Shown piece after piece: positions 42,531 to 55,200 of a stretch of DNA of 64,000 nt. The first letter of the stretch is position 1. Each line of letters begins with the position of its first letter. The notes beneath the pieces were generated by a model. That model did no database searches. It worked only from the letters and a program-made list of their open reading frames with translations, and was not told the DNA's origin. Origin of the DNA: Protula sp. h YS-2021. Lineage: Eukaryota > Annelida > Polychaeta > Sabellida > Serpulidae. The DNA lies in the NCBI GenBank assembly GCA_949752745.1, contig OX457027.1, positions 88,433,720 through 88,497,719 on the forward strand. Direction: 5' to 3'. The position numbers and the translations under genes are program-made.

Positions 42531-43295
42531 AAAGCAAAGGAAAGGAACAGTAACATAGCGATAATATATCTCCTTCACAACTGGAAACAAAATCCCAACT
42601 GGGACAAAAAATTGCATTAAAGGCCATTATAGAACACATACGTGGTGGATGAGTCAACAACGCCGCTATACCATTCATATTAACAACGAAGCTAGGCATA
42701 TTAGCAGGCACGCGGCGACGAATGCGCCTCCCTTTTTTTTAACAACGACAACTTCTGCGCAGTGCAATGCGCACAGATACAACAACATTCCATACTTTTG
42801 TTTTTACACGTAAAATCTATTACAGCCAATGCCTGAAGCATGTCCTCACGTAAAGAAGCCTGAAACCACGACAGTTTTTTTTCTGCAGCTATTCCAAAAC
42901 AGTATGACCACGTTCATTTACTTCCTGTTTTTACTGACAGAAAAACAGAGAAAAACAATTAGAAATATGTCTGTTTAAAACCGGTTAAAAACCCGACCAT
43001 AAGTTAGCACTAACGAACCGGAGAACCATAATAGGAATCAGCCAATCAGCAAAAGGCACAATATACGACCAGACCAAGACGTCACTTTGTTGACATGATG
43101 TATGCCACCCAGATGGAGGTCTTAACCGTACGCAGGACATAACCAAGCGGGACATAAACAAGCAACGAATTTACAGACAATTAAACGTAAAATCAGTACT
43201 CTCTTGAATATTTCTCCGGCACACAAGCATTTGTACACATGAACTGATGACGTAATATGCTGCCTGCTGGTACACATGCACCTCCAGTGACGTCA
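42531..43295. other. 3' flank of the transglutaminase gene, no other gene
   Basis: Lies downstream of the transglutaminase stop codon on the - strand and should contain its 3' untranslated region. I did not find a clear polyadenylation signal. Confidence 0.4.
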
Positions 43296-46200
43296 CTAGA
43301 AGCTGTAGCTGACGTAGATCTCGGCGGATCCCGTCATGCCCGTGAGCTGGTCGGACGAGAAGTTGACGACGACTTCGCGGTTTCCTGAGCGGTACGCGGT
43401 GAGATTCACGGTGTGCGAGACGCTCTCCTTGGCCGCTATGGCTTTCCTACAAACACGTAACATGGCATACATCACAACGCGAACATCGAACTCACACACT
43501 TGTAATTCGTTTGTCCATTCCAATGTCGTTAACCAACATCTTTTACATATCTTGAGATATGATAGTTAAAGTTTGAATGTGGAAAAAGCAAGTCGGAGCA
43601 GTTCTAGTTCAGCACCTCCTTGGCACTCTGTCTGCTACCCCGTTTCCTTGGCACTCTATGAGCTACCTCGTTACCTTGGGGCTCTATCAGCTACCTCGTT
43701 ACCTTGGCGCTCTATCAGCTACCTCGTTACCTTGGCGCTCTATCAGCTACCTCGTTACCTTGGCGCTCTATCAGCTACCCCGTTACCTTGGCACTCTGTC
43801 AGCTACCTCGTTACCTTGGTGCTCTATCAGCTACCTCGTTACCTTGGCGCTCTATCAGCTACCTCGTTACCTTGGCGCTCTGTCAGCTACCTCGTTACCT
43901 TGGCGCTCTATCAGCTACCTCGTTACCTTGGCGCTCTGTCAGCTACCCCGTTACCTTGGCACTCTGTCAGCTACCTTGTTACCTTGGCGCTCTGTCAGCT
44001 ACCTCGTTACCTTGGCGTTCTATGAGCTACCCCGTTACCTTGGGGCTCTATCAGCTACCTCGTTACCTTGGCACTCTGTCAGCTACCTCGTTACCTTGGC
44101 ACTCTGTCAGCTACCTCGTTACCTTGGCGCTCTGTGAGCTACCTCGTTACCTTGGTGCTCTATGAGCTACCTCGTTACCTTGACGTTCTATCAGCTACCC
44201 CGTTACCTTGGCGCTCTATCAGCTACCTCGTTACCTTGGTGCTCTATGAGCTACCTCGTTACCTTGGCGTTCTATGAGCTACCCCGTTACCTTGGGGCTC
44301 TATCAGCTACCTCGTTACCTTGGCACTCTGTCAGCTACCTCGTTACCTTGGCACTCTGTCAGCTACCCCGTTACCTTGGCGCTCTGTCAGCTACCCCGTT
44401 ACCTTGGCACTCTGTCAGCTACCTTGTTACCTTGGCGCTCTATCAGCTACCTTGTTACCTTGGCGCTCTATCAGCTACCTCGTTACCTTGACGTTCTATC
44501 AGCTACCCAGTTACCTTGGCGCTCTGTCAGCTACCTCGTTACCTTGGCACTCTGTCAGCTACCCCGTTACCTTCGCGCTCTGTCAGCTACCCCGTTACCT
44601 TGGCACTCTGTCAGCTACCTCGTTACCTTGGCACTCTATCAGCTACCTCGTTACCTTGGCACTCTGTCAGCTACCCCGTTACCTTGGCGCTCTGTCAGCT
44701 ACCCCGTTACCTTGGCGCTCTGTCAGCTACCCCGTTACCTTGGCACTCTGTCAGCTACCTCGTTACCTTGGCGCTCTATCAGCTACCTCGTTACCTTGGC
44801 GCTCTATCAGCTACCTCGTTACCTTGACGTTCTATCAGCTACCTCGTTACCTTGGCGCTCTATGAGCTACCTCGTTACCTTGGCGCTCTATCAGCTACCT
44901 CGTTACCTTGGCGCTCTATCAGCTACCTCGTTACCTTGGCGCTCTATCAGCTACCTCGTTACCTTGGCGCTCTATGAGCTACCTCGTTACCTTGGCGCTC
45001 TATCAGCTACCTCGTTACCTTGGCGCTCAATCAGCTACCTCGTTACCTTGGCGCTCTATCAGCTACCTCGTTACATTGACGTTCTATGAGCTACCTCGTT
45101 ACCTTGGCGCTCTATCAGCTACCTCGTTACCTTGGCGCTCTATCAGCTACCTCGTTACCTTGGCGCTCTATCAGCTACCTCGTTACCTTGGCGCTCTATC
45201 AGCTACCTCGTTACCTTGACGTTCTATCAGCTACCTCGTTACCTTGGCGTTCTATCAGATACCTCGTTACCTTGGCGCTCTATCAGCTACCTCGTTACCT
45301 TGGCGCTCTATCAGCTACCTCGTTACCTTGGCACTCTGTCAGCTACCTCGTTACCTTGACGTTCTATGAGCTACCTCGTTACCTTGGCGCTCTATGAGCT
45401 ACCTCGTTACCTTGGCGTTCTGTCAGCTACCTCGTTACCTTGGCGCTCTATCAGCTACCTCGTTACCTTGGCGCTCTATCAGCTACCTCGTTACCTTGGC
45501 GTTCTGTCAGCTACCTCGTTACCTTGGCGTTGTAGCAGATACCGCGTTACCATGGCACTGTCAGCTACCTCTTTACCTCTTTTTTATCCAGCCTTGATGG
45601 GATGGTCGCGTTTATTGTGAAGTTCCAGGATTAAAACGTTCGATATTTGAACATTCTCAAGATTACTCAGAACGGTGGGTGCATGTTTTTCTACCGTTAA
45701 TTCGATTTCGTCAGCGGAGACAGATATGGGACGATATTGCCACACAACATACGTCCCAACAGGTAGACCAGTGAAACTGGTTGGAGTTCCCCGGCAGTTC
45801 GGTCACAGATTACCGGTTATTTCAATTGAAGGGGTAGTTTCCGAGAGTACCCGAAGTTTACAATCCTGTCTCACGCACTGTACGTCCCTTATCTGCCCCG
45901 AAAACCCCCTCCTTCAACTCTCCAGCTCCGTTGACCGTCGGTGCATTGGCTATGCTGTGTTCCCCATCTCCCTCACTTCCTCCTCTCCAGGACATGCTTT
46001 TATTTGAGGTTGACCGACGATGCTTTGGTGATGCCGTGCCCCCCTCTCCCCGCCCACCCCCTCCCCCCTCCAGGGCATGTACTCACTTGAGGTTGACCGC
46101 CGCTGCCTTGGTGATGCCGTGCCCCCCCCCCCCTCTCCCCGCCCACCCCCTCCCCCCTCTAGGACATGTACTCACTTGAGGTTGACCGTCGTTGCCTTGG

Positions 46201-49200
46201 TGATACCGTGCCCCCTCTCTCCCCGCCCACCCCCTCCCCCCTCCAGGGCATGTACTCACTTGAGGTTGACCGTCGTTGCCTTGGTGATACCGTGCCCCTC
46301 AATGTGGAACGTGCCATTGGTCAGCTTGTCGTCCAGCGGGTTGGTGAATTTGATGTGAAGCTCAAACTCCTCGCCCATCATCACTTTCTCCGGGTGCTGC
46401 AGCAACACGTAAGACCCCATCAAAGCATTCCATCTGAACGCCGCATTTGGTTATTAGGTACTAACCCTGACATAACTGTGAAAACCAATGTTCTCTTTTT
46501 TTCGCTCGCTTTGGGGATGGAGGGTGGTCGAGAATTGGGGGGGGGGGGGGGGGCGGGGGTGCTGGGCAAGTTACAGATATTCTGACACGTGGATGACAAC
46601 GACAACAATGTTTGCCGCAAAACTGCTTTAAAGGTCACCAAAACGTTATGAGTGAAGATGAATGGGGGGGGGGGTAGGGGGTGGGGGGGGAGGGTTGGGA
46701 TGATAGGGAGGGGCGGATCACACGAACGAGCCAAGAAGACCGGAAGAGCGGGACGCTTCACGGCAGCACATACCATGAGAAGAAGGTCAGGCTTCTTAAT
46801 GTTGACGGAGCCGATCTTTGCGAATGAGCGGCCCGACTCTCTCACCGTACCCTTCATATACACGGTCATAATGGACTCGGGCTTCAGGATGTGCTCATAC
46901 ACGCCGTGGCTGATCGGCAAGCTCACCGTTTTCTCTGTAACCACAGCAACACAATTCCCTCACTCCCTCACACAATTCCCTCACTCTTTCACACAATTCC
47001 AGAACCACAGTATTCGCTTTAAAATCTTCATTTGAACTTCTACCCTTGAGGAAAATCCAGCGTTATCTAGGTCAAATCTTTCCAAATCATGTTTTCAAGT
47101 CCCCTCACCCACAGCGCTACGTCATTCAAGTTATTGTTTTTCCTTTTTTCTCCTCATTTACAGATGACACTTTAGCTACGCAGAAAACATATGTCCATTT
47201 TCCAGAAAATGTTCACAAAGTCAAGGTCAAACTACGACTGCCTTTAACACGCACACACGCGACCTTTAGCACACACACACGTGGCCTTTAGCACGCGCAC
47301 ACGCGGCCTTTACCACGCACACACACGCGGGCCCTCACCCTCCTTGGCGGCGAGCGTCTCCTCGAACACGTGCACACCGACCTCCTCGCTGGGCACGCCC
47401 GTGTAGAACGAGGCGACGGCGCTGAGGCGCACCCGCACACTCCTCTCCTCCTCCTCCTCGTTCTTCAGGCCCACCTTTGGGTGTTCATTACGCGCGTCAT
47501 TATTTATCCGATATTTATTTATTTATTCGGTATTTACAGGTGCTGTACATTTATTCTATTTTTAGAAAGAAACTAGAGTCAAACTGCTTCAATTGCAAAA
47601 AAAAAAAAAAAAAAAAAAAAAATATTCTGTTATTTAATTTTATCTCGTTTCTTGTGCAGGAAGAAACCGGTGTTACTTACTTCAGCAGTAATAAAGCTAC
47701 ACGAATATATTTATTTTGTAAAATTGTCACAACGTTATCACGGAAACATTTTTCTCTAAAATCCAAACGTTTTATTTGGAATGTTCAAATATCCCTTTAA
47801 TGTCAATTCAATATGCGAGTTATTAAATTAAAGACAGGCCAGTACGTGTGCCTTGTGCTGTGTGCTCCAAAAACTGCGACTGTAAACGGCATTTTTTGAA
47901 TACAAAACTCCTGAAACATTCAATAAGCATTCAAGAAGACGCAAAATACCTTCAGCTCAAAGTCGTCGCCAATGTTGACCTCATCCGGGCACTGGAGGGC
48001 GAAGGTGACGTCAGGCGCGTCTACGTCATAGACGCGGTGCTCCTTGCGCGAGCTGTAGCGGAAGGCGCGGTGCACCGTCTTACGCTCCTCCGGGCTTCCT
48101 GACGTCATCAAAAACAATAAATAAAGCACATAAAGAAATACACAGATCAAAAAGAAAAACAAGCACTTCTAGCGGCTAGCAAAAATTGGACATGTAAATA
48201 AATTTTCCGCCTTCGTTTATATGGCTACTATATGAATTTTCCAGCACAACACCCATATTACTGCATTCACTCCAGGGTATAGTTCAAATTTATCATAATC
48301 TTTTCAGGCAAAATTCTCCAATTCGCACAAATGAGTCTGAAGTTCGGTGTTATTTACAAATCAAAAATAACATCCGAATAATAAAGGCCGAATTTCCACA
48401 TCACACAAAGTTACCAAAAGAGGAGACACGTCATTCGTTACAAGCATTACAATAGACGTCACACAGTGAACACCCCCACCCCACACCCCCACCACAACAC
48501 ACCACAGGCGTACCTTCGGGGAACTTGTAGTCGCCCGTGACGTCCTCCCTGAAGCTGCTGCCTATCTTCTTGGTGCTGATGTTGAAGCCGACGCGGTTCC
48601 TCTCCACCCAAAGCACTTCCCTCGTCCCGTCGTTCTTCACCTGGCATTAAAATACAGCTCGTGGTAACTGGCTCCCACACTCCCAGACGGCTGTGGGTAC
48701 GCGGTACAAAACTGCTTCCCACACTCCCACACGGCCGTGCGTACGCGGTACAAAACTGCCTCCCAAACTCCCACACGGCCGCGGGTACGCGGTACAAAAC
48801 TGCAACCCCCTCCACTCAAACACGGCTGTGGGTACGCGGTACAAAACTGCCCCCCCCCCCCCTCCCTCCCACACGGCCGTGTGTACGCGGTGCAAAACTG
48901 CCTCCCGCACTCCCACACGGCCGTGGGTACGCGGTACAAAACTGCTTCCCACACTCCCACACGGCCGTGCGTACGCGGTACAAAACTGCCTCCCAAACTC
49001 CCACACGGCCGCGGGTACGCGGTACAAAACTGCCTCCCACACTCCCACACGGCCGCGCGTACGCGGTACAAAACTGCCTTCCACACGGCCGTGGGTACGC
49101 GGTACAAAACTGCCTCCCACACTCCCACACAGCCGTGCGTACGCGGTACAAAACTGCCTCCCACACTCCCAGACGGCTGTGGGTACGCGGTACAAAACTG

Positions 49201-52200
49201 CGTCCCACACGGCTGTGGGTACGCGGTACAAAACTGGGTACGCACGCAAAAGCTAAACGATTTTTTAACCCTCCTTTTTCATATACAAAATTGTTGACGT
49301 TACCCATTAGCTATAACGTTGGCGTACCTAAGGCTCTCCCCTCTCTTTTCCCCATCACTTATAGATGACCCCTAATCAGCTTCAACAAGGATTAAATCGT
49401 GAATCAGAACTCACCAGCCAGTGCACCTTGTCGGCATTCACCTCGGCAAAGATAAACTTGGTGTCGTACGGTAGATAGACCAGGCCCTCCTTGATGGCCT
49501 TGACTGGGGAGGGGCCACACTTCATGACCCCCTCGCTGACCTCCTGCGGGGTGGCATCGTGAGCCTGCCAACCGTCATAGCCTTCTGGCAGGTCCGGACG
49601 CTTGAACCATGACTCGTTCCATACGTGGAAATTCCTGTAATGAAATGGTGACGACAAGGGGATGAGAATGGTAAGAATGTTGCTGATGGGAGAAACACGA
49701 GAAGTCAGTGCAAGCCAGACCTCGAAGACAGGAAAAGGAAGTGCTGACTTCACGTACGGCGCAAACTGCCACACCCCACAAACGCACCTGTTCCGGGACA
49801 GTTCGACCTCAAAACAGTCACTGCACAAGACATTCAGGGCCTCGAGACACGTGGGACTGAGATCTTTTAAGTCCACAGCCAATTAGCCACCGCTGTCAAT
49901 TTTTCAATTATCTTTATGACGCACATGTCGAAAACATTAAAGAATCATTATAAAATAATAACCTTATTAATACATGGTTATTATGTTTCCCCAAAGGCGG
50001 GGCAGGTGAGGGGGGGGGGGGGGGGGTCGTAGCGGGAGTCGTGCACAATTTTGCGACAATTATGAAAAAAAAAAAACATACATACACGCTTTTTCACAAG
50101 AAATTTCTTAGAAGCAGGGACGTTGGATCTCCGTGACACCTCCTCTAACCCCCCCCCCCCACCCCCGCCAGTTATACAACGCTCTCCCGCCGGGATCCAC
50201 AACGCTTCCCCTGCCGCCATCCATAACACCCCCATCCCCTGTCGGCATCCATAACACCCCCAACCCCCTGTCGGCATCCATAACACCCCCCACCCCCTGT
50301 CGGCATCCATAACGCCCCCTCCCCTGTCGGCATCCATAACAACCCCCACCCCCTGTCGGCATCCATAACACCCCCGTCCCCCTGTCGGCATCCATAACAC
50401 CCCCCTCCCCCTGTCGGCATCCACAACACCCCCCACCCCCTGTCGGCATCCACAACACCCCCCTCCCTCTGTCGGCATCCATAACACCCCCACCCCCTGT
50501 CGGCATCCACAACGCCCCCTCCCCCTGCTGGCACCCACAACGCCTCCCCCCTCCCTGCCGGCACCCATAACACCCCCCTCCCTGCCGGCACCCATAATGT
50601 CCCCCGACATCCATAACGCCCCCCCCCCCCCACACAGGCATCCATAACCCTCCCTTGGCGCCTACCAGATAGAATCGTTGTCGTCCGACAGCGGCTTGTT
50701 GTCCTCGTCCCAGTGATAGTCGATGGTGGCGCTCGCGTCGCAGTCATGCGCAGACTCGAAGTTGGTGATGCTGCGCGTGCCGATGCCCAGAGCCCGCAGT
50801 ACTGCAGACGGGAGGAATGGAATAAGTACGACACTCCGTGTCCACATACAACCCACCCGCCCCTCACGCCGCATACGCAGTGAGACATTTTTGATAAATG
50901 GACTAAAAAATCGGTTGTTTTTACAAAAATAAATAAACAAAGCAAATAATACATTTTTTGGTAAAAATATTATCATTTTGGTCATGAATGCTTGTAGACT
51001 ATGCAGCTAGACTTCAGGAAACGGGCCTCAAAGAGTAATAAAATGGTCTCTGCCAAACGACAGCTAAAACTGATTAGACTCGATTGCTCGGGAGATATAA
51101 ATACAGCACAAGAACGAGAAAAAACAAACAGGTGACGAGCACTCGTGTGGTCACCAGCATTCTGATGTGCAGTGATGAGCATACACGTGTTACGAGCACA
51201 CACGTGTCGTCGTGGAATACTCATGTGTCGTCACGGAATACTCACGTGTGGTCGCGGAATACTCACGTGTCGTCATGAAATACTCACGTGTCGTCACGAA
51301 TACACACGTTTCGTCACGATATACCCACGTGTGGTCACGGAATACACGCGTGTCGTCACGGAATACTCACGTGTAGCCACAGAATACACACGTGTCGTTA
51401 CGGAATACTTACATGTCGTCACGAGGCCCGAGAAGACCCAGCACTGGCCGAAGCAGACGGCCTTCTTGGTGCGCATGAACTCCTCCAGGATAGCCACACT
51501 GCCGCCCCACGCCCACGGCTCCGTGCTGCCCTTGGGGTACTTCTCCGTCCACCGGCCCGTCAGCACACCGCCGTCCTCGTCGTTCGAGTTCGACTGTCAA
51601 TCAAGTCACGTGGTACAGCCAATGCTGCGGCACTAGTACGTGTTTGTAAGGGGTGGCAAATTACTAAATTAGGGGCGTCTTTCGCTAAAGGAATTATTTT
51701 ACTCGCCACGAAGTAAATCTCAACGGTCTACCAAATTAATGACCAAAATGTTTCTCAACGTAGCAAAAATTCTGAAAACAAAATACACGAAGAAATGGAG
51801 CTATTACCCTGACGTACTTACCATCCGGGAGGACGGGATTGCAGCAGTGGGACCTACTTACCATATGGCCTTATTACCCCTGACGTACTTACCATCTGGG
51901 CGATTGTTATGACGCGGACGGGACTGCACCGCTGTCACTTACTTAGAGTAGGGTGGGGCAAGACGCCCATGCGGGGTTAAAGGCCCACTCAACGTTATAT
52001 GAAATGCGTTACTTTTTTCACTCAGAATCAAAACTGATCGAAGCGCCACATGGCGAAAGCACACGTAATCTAAATAAAACCACAACAGTAAAGAAATTAT
52101 TTAATTTTAGGGCGCCAACTTCATAAGAATCAGATTTTTTTTGGGAAGCCATCAAGTTCTTGTAGGTTACTGATTTTAGGGTAATATCATGAAATTAATA

Positions 52201-55200
52201 AGTGGTCTTGCTATTTCTAAAAACATAACAGAGTGTAATCGATGATAGGCGAGGGCAATTTTTTGAGATGATATTCACACTGTACCCTTCAGGCAAGTAT
52301 CGGGCAAAAGGCCCATTAAGGGCAAAAATTTTTTATTCAGTTTTTCATGAAAAGTAAAAAGTTTTAATAATTGATTCACTATTGTGGAGGTAGAGGAATT
52401 TTAGGTTGAACACCAACCAAAAGATAGGGAACATATCTCAACTCAATAAAATTTTATAGCAAATCGCGCTTAAGGGGGGCCTCTTGCCCCATCCTACTCT
52501 ATATGGGAGATTGTATTGACAACGAGGACGGGGTTGCAGCGGTGTGACGTACTTACCATCTGGGAGACTGTTATGACGACTAGGGGTTACAGCGGTGTGA
52601 CGTAATTACCACCTGGGAGATTGTCATGACGAGGACGAGGTTGTAGCAGAGTGACGTACTTACCATCTGGGAGACTGTTATGACGAGGACGGAGTTGTAG
52701 CGGTGTGACGTACTTACCATCTGGAAGATTGTTATGACGAGGACGGGGTTGTAGCAGTGTGGCGTAGTTACCATCTGGGAGATTGTCCTGACAACGAGGA
52801 CGGGGTTGCAGCAGTGTGACGTACTTACCATCTGGGAGATTGTTATGACGACTAGGGGTTGTAGCGGTGTGACGTACTTACCATCTGGAAGATTGTCCTG
52901 ACAACGAGGACGGGGTTGCAGCGGTGTGACGTACTTACCATCTGGAAGATTGTTATGACGAGGACGGGGTTGTAGCAGTGTGGCGTAGTTACCACCTGGG
53001 AGATTGTCCTGACAACGAGGACGGGGTTGCAGCGGTGTGACGTACTTGCCATCTGGGAGATTGTCATGACGAGGACGGGGTTGTAGCGGTGTGACGTACT
53101 TACCATCTGGGAGATTGTTATGACGAGGACGGGGTTGCAGCAGTGTGACGTACTTACCATCTGGGAGATTGTCATGACGAGGACGGGGTTGTAGCGGTGT
53201 GACGTACTTACCATCTGGGAGATTGTTATGACGACTAGGAGTTGTAGCGGTGTGACGTACTTACCATCTGGGAGATTGTTCTGACAACGAGGACGGGGTT
53301 GCAGCGGTGTGACGTACTTACCATCTGGGAGATTGTACTGACAACGAGGACGGGGTTGCAGCGGTGTGACGTACTTACCATCTGGGAGATTGTCCTGACA
53401 ACGAAGACGGGGTTGGAGCGGGCACCGTCACTCAGCTCAGCCTTGTCCAACAGGTATAGAGCGGCTTCGATGCAAACGGCCTCAAACTACAACACGCAAA
53501 AATAGCTCAACTCCAAGGAAACACGCAGGCCTTGATCTCTGGCGTCCTGCATACTCGATGCTGCACACAACATTGCTATTTTACTTCATAGTACTCCACA
53601 GATAGCTACTCTAGGGGAGGCATTGTATATGAATATCGCAAAAATTCATTCACTGAGAAGACAATTTGAGCAATTACGACTCTACGCACCACTAACTCTC
53701 CCCTCCCTTGTTCTGAAGGTTCGAATTGAACACAATTTAGCCCTTTTTAAACCATGAAACGTTGTTTACCTGCCCAAAGTTCCAGGGCCGGCCCATATGG
53801 CTGCGAGCTGAACCCTGCCATATACGGCCTGTCTCGTTCAGCACGTACTCCTTCCGCCAATCATCATCCTCCATGTAAACCAGGTCACCTAATTTGCATA
53901 TGATTGCATAACTATTCATTACCCTTACATATACGATTTTTTTTTCGTTTTTTTAGCTAACAAGGTCACGAACCACCCAAGCTTTTTGACCTCTTATAAT
54001 ATGACATCTGAAAAAACTGAAGCGTTAATGCACATACAATATATGCGTTTGCACGCTAAATGGCACGCTGCATCCCTCCACACCTCCCAGTCGGACTAAC
54101 AGTTACCCACGCTGCACCCCGGCCCGCACCCCCCCCCCCCCCAGCCTCCCCATCGGAGTGTTACCTTTGCACCAGGGGTTGAAGACCATGATGAAGGTTT
54201 CCTGGAACTCCTTACGACTGCTCCAGCGCCTCTCGCCGTCGTCACACAATGTCTCCACGTACAGACGGTACTTGCCCACGATGGCGTCGGCTGGTGACCA
54301 CACCTACAAGAAGCGCTGGGACCTTACAGCCAGTCACGTCCCTGATCTAATCATGACGGGGCGGTATTACACGTCCGTATCTGATCATGACGGGGCGATA
54401 TTACACGTCCAAATCTGATCATGGCGGGCGTAATACACGTCCCGATCTGATCATGGCGGGCGATATTACACGTCCCAATCTGATCATGGCGGGCGATATT
54501 ACACGTCCCAATCTAATCATGACGGGGCGGTATTACACGTCCCAATCTGATCATGGCGGGCGATATTACATGTCCCAATCTAATCATGACGGGGCGGTAT
54601 TACACGTCCGTATCTGATCATGACGGGGCGATATTACACGTCCAAATCTGATCATGGCGGGCGATAATACACGTCCGTATCTGATCATGACGGGGCGATA
54701 TTACATGTCCCAAGTTGGTCATTGAGGGGAGATATTACATGTCCCAATCTAATCACGGCGGGGCGAAATTACATTTTTTATACCCAGATTTGCAGGTTTC
54801 TTCACATATGGAAAATCTGAAAAACATATGGAAATCTAGTTTAAACCACCCGCAAGAAATGCTTACTTCCAGTCTAGAAGTGGGCGAAAATGTAAGAATT
54901 CGTCATTCTATTGTGGAGGCCTTTTTTGTGTCTCCGAAGTCACGAGTTTCATTGGGATGTGAGTACACAATGCTAAATGTAATTTACACGTAGCAAGTCA
55001 ACAGGTGGGCTTTTGCAACCCAACGGGGCATGGGCTCAATCCCAACGCTCTTTTTCGCATCTACTGTGCCTTGTGTGACACGAATCGCTTGGTGTCATTG
55101 GTCAGTTTCTATGCATCAACATAATCAAAGCCTTTTTCACCCTTAGCAGTAGTTACAGTTCTGTTATTTTTGTTAATTATGTTTACATTTGAAAAGTGCG

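Larger units (their letters stand above)
43296..48098 (-). other. Transglutaminase exons 11-15: two C-terminal beta-barrels
   Basis: Exons: 47950-48098 ([20 protein letters not shown]), 47339-47474 ([20 protein letters not shown]), 46774-46934 ([20 protein letters not shown]), 46260-46396 ([20 protein letters not shown]) and 43296-43446 ([20 protein letters not shown], ending YVSYSF). Order, length and the final VNFSSDQL motif match barrel 1 and barrel 2. The acceptors of the 47339 and 46260 exons are weak or ambiguous by a few bases, but phases fit. Confidence 0.88.
48514..53888 (-). other. Transglutaminase exons 5-10: catalytic core
   Basis: Exons: 53770-53888 ([17 protein letters not shown]), 53379-53486 ([20 protein letters not shown]), 51413-51593 ([12 protein letters not shown], catalytic [10 protein letters not shown]), 50666-50801 ([18 protein letters not shown]), 49415-49634 (catalytic NFHVWNESW and HDATPQE) and 48514-48640 ([20 protein letters not shown]). 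The last exon carries the conserved calcium-site region. For the 51413 exon I chose the GTAAGT donor over GTGACG ten bases upstream, because it completes the usual -TTLLRALGI- junction in phase. The active site therefore looks competent. Confidence 0.92.

Noticed and set aside
45675..46007. 110-codon + strand frame beginning [10 protein letters not shown]
   Set aside because: It lies antisense in an intron, overlaps the exon-tail duplications and has no recognisable domain.
48637..49368. Five overlapping frames of 160-235 codons on both strands
   Set aside because: They read the 44-bp GC-rich minisatellite inside a transglutaminase intron; openness comes from absence of TAA/TAG/TGA in the unit.
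49981..50954. Gly/Cys-rich frames on the - strand
   Set aside because: They are products of the 29-bp repeat. Only 50666-50801 in one frame is a true exon.
51413..51423. GTGACG as donor of the catalytic-Cys exon
   Set aside because: It would leave phase 0, while the next exon needs phase 1. The GTAAGT ten bases on restores phase and the conserved TTLLRALGI junction.
55015..55075. Possible tRNA-like B box (GGGCTCAATCCCA)
   Set aside because: No A box at the right distance and no cloverleaf could be drawn; chance resemblance or an old SINE piece.
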